Made by a program: the position numbers and the translations under genes
Source of the DNA: Microglena sp. YARC
Lineage: Eukaryota; Chlorophyta; Chlorophyceae; Chlamydomonadales; Chlamydomonadaceae
Reading direction: 5' to 3'
Assembly: GCA_022414725.1 (NCBI GenBank)
Contig: CM039465.1
Span: 16,683,597-16,747,596 of the forward strand
DNA length: 64,000 nt
Notes under the pieces: model-generated
Told to the model about the DNA's origin: nothing
The model's input: only the letters and a program-made list of their open reading frames with translations
The model's database searches: none
Part shown: one piece after another, positions 62,962-64,000 of the stretch
How the letters are laid out: each line of letters starts with the position of its first letter
Numbering within the stretch: the first letter of the stretch is position 1

Positions 62962-64000
62962 ATGCACAACACACCTCTCCCTATACCTAGCAAAGTCGTC
63001 CTTCCTGACTTCACTAAGTTTCGCCAATGCAGAATCTTTGGAGCAGAACCTCCTACAAAGAAACCTGCTCCTTTCAGACCCACTACTAAAACCCTGCCAA
63101 CGAAAAGAATTAAAATAATTCATACTACCTTACATCCTGTTCAACAACAGCAAACTGCACTATATCACACTAACATTATCACCTCCAACTGCAGAGGCAT
63201 CTTCTCATCCTGGGAAACACTCTATGACCATATTCGAACTAATGAGCCAGACATTGCTATTCTCACCGAAACAAAACTCATCTCCAACAACACTGGTATA
63301 ATTAATATGATCAAACAAGACTTTTCTGACTACCACTTCCATCACAGCAGCAAAACCATTAAGCAAGCTACCAATGCAGACAACATTGTTACCCGCTCAG
63401 CTGGAGTTATCACACTCATAAAAAAGACTCTTACTACCCACCCAATTAAACATGAAATCCCCACTGACATAGCTGGTCATCTCACTCATCAAACTATTAA
63501 CAACATCACTCACATTTTAGGCGTCTACATGCCCTGCAATGACTCTGCCAAAAGAGCCCGTATCTATGAACACATTCACTACATCATATCCCAGAACCCC
63601 TCTCACCACTATATTGCAGGGGAGACTAGAATGCAGCTTACTACCTCACTGATAGAAGCAACACAGTCCAGCACCTGGAGGACCAGCCTCACTATCAGCA
63701 TCTTAATAAATACCCAATTCACATTCAACCATCACCACGCCCCCATACTTACTCAGACAACACTTCCTACAGCAGCAGGATAGAGGACATCATTCTCATC
63801 AACCCCCCACCTGCAACCACGGTGACAGAAACCACACACCAAATGGGAGACACACTTGACCACTTGACCCTGGAACAACAAATTACCTCCTCTCTCTTTC
63901 CCCCTCCCAACCCGGACACACCACCTCACAATCCAACACCCCAACTGCAACTTCCTCTCAAACAACAGGACATGGCCAAAGCTAAAGAGGCCATTTCAAA
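62962..64000 (+). pseudogene. LINE APE-type endonuclease, frameshifted
   Basis: The frame 62962-63783 contains NIITSNCRGIFSSWETL, PDIAILTETKL and GVYMPCND, the first half of an APE/EEP endonuclease (the Glu of TETK binds metal). At the GGGG near 63620 the homology moves to another frame: GD, a TAG at 63627-63629, NAA, then SSRIEDIILI and DTLDHL near 63770-63860, which correspond to the D-x-N, R-I-D and S-D-H motifs. The endonuclease nicks target DNA to prime reverse transcription. The RT domain is expected just past 64000. Confidence 0.78.

Larger units (their letters stand above)
60710..64000 (+). mobile_element. LINE (non-LTR retrotransposon), 5' half, decayed
   Basis: An ORF1-like region, a Josephin-like protease region and an APE-type endonuclease lie in this order, and the window ends before the reverse transcriptase. 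Codon and base composition are A/C-rich, unlike the neighbours. Frames change near 61900-61976 and at the GGGG at 63619-63622. The 5' end is not defined. Confidence 0.75.

Overview
The window is nuclear DNA of a eukaryote, most likely a green alga. Genes have many small GT-AG exons, the katanin is of the plant/green type, degenerate TTTAGGG telomere-type repeats occur inside the sequence, and Copia and LINE retrotransposons are present. Simple-sequence and minisatellite DNA is abundant. A prasinophyte-grade chlorophyte is my guess; I cannot name the species. Three host genes can be assembled from spliced exons whose reading phases agree.

Layout. (1) About 0.65-12.1 kb, minus strand: the 5' part (seven exons, 1605 codons, continuing past the left edge) of a large nuclear protein with an N-terminal PWWP domain, then very acidic, repeat-rich and low-complexity regions. 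(2) 12.1-14.8 kb: intergenic DNA with a long TAATG microsatellite and a MITE. (3) 14.8-26.8 kb: a nested pair of Copia LTR retrotransposons. The outer plus-strand element (372-bp LTRs with TATCAGC...GCTGATA ends, target duplication CTTCC) is split in its gag by a younger minus-strand element (246-bp LTRs, target duplication GTTTT). Both have broken reading frames. (4) 26.85-28.3 kb: a tandem dispersed repeat and another MITE. (5) 31.2-51.2 kb, plus strand: a complete katanin p60 AAA-ATPase gene, ten exons and 545 codons spread over 20 kb. (6) 51.2-57.5 kb: minisatellites, a MITE and a broken fragment of a chitin-active LPMO gene. (7) 58.3-60.2 kb, minus strand: a secreted AA15-like LPMO with a hevein-type chitin-binding domain, incomplete at its 5' end and carrying an in-frame TAG. 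(8) 60.7-64 kb, plus strand: the 5' half of a decayed LINE with an APE endonuclease and, upstream, an apparent Josephin-like cysteine-protease domain.

The most striking feature is shared by the katanin and PWWP genes, which lie on opposite strands. At most exon borders a short block spanning the splice site (the end of the exon plus the start of the intron, or the reverse) has been tandemly copied one to about a dozen times into the intron. The introns are therefore largely arrays of decoy splice sites and partial exons. This accounts for much of the bloat of these genes and looks like an ongoing process of local tandem duplication at exon-intron junctions. SINEs, MITEs, CA/GT runs and long G or C homopolymers are scattered between the arrays.
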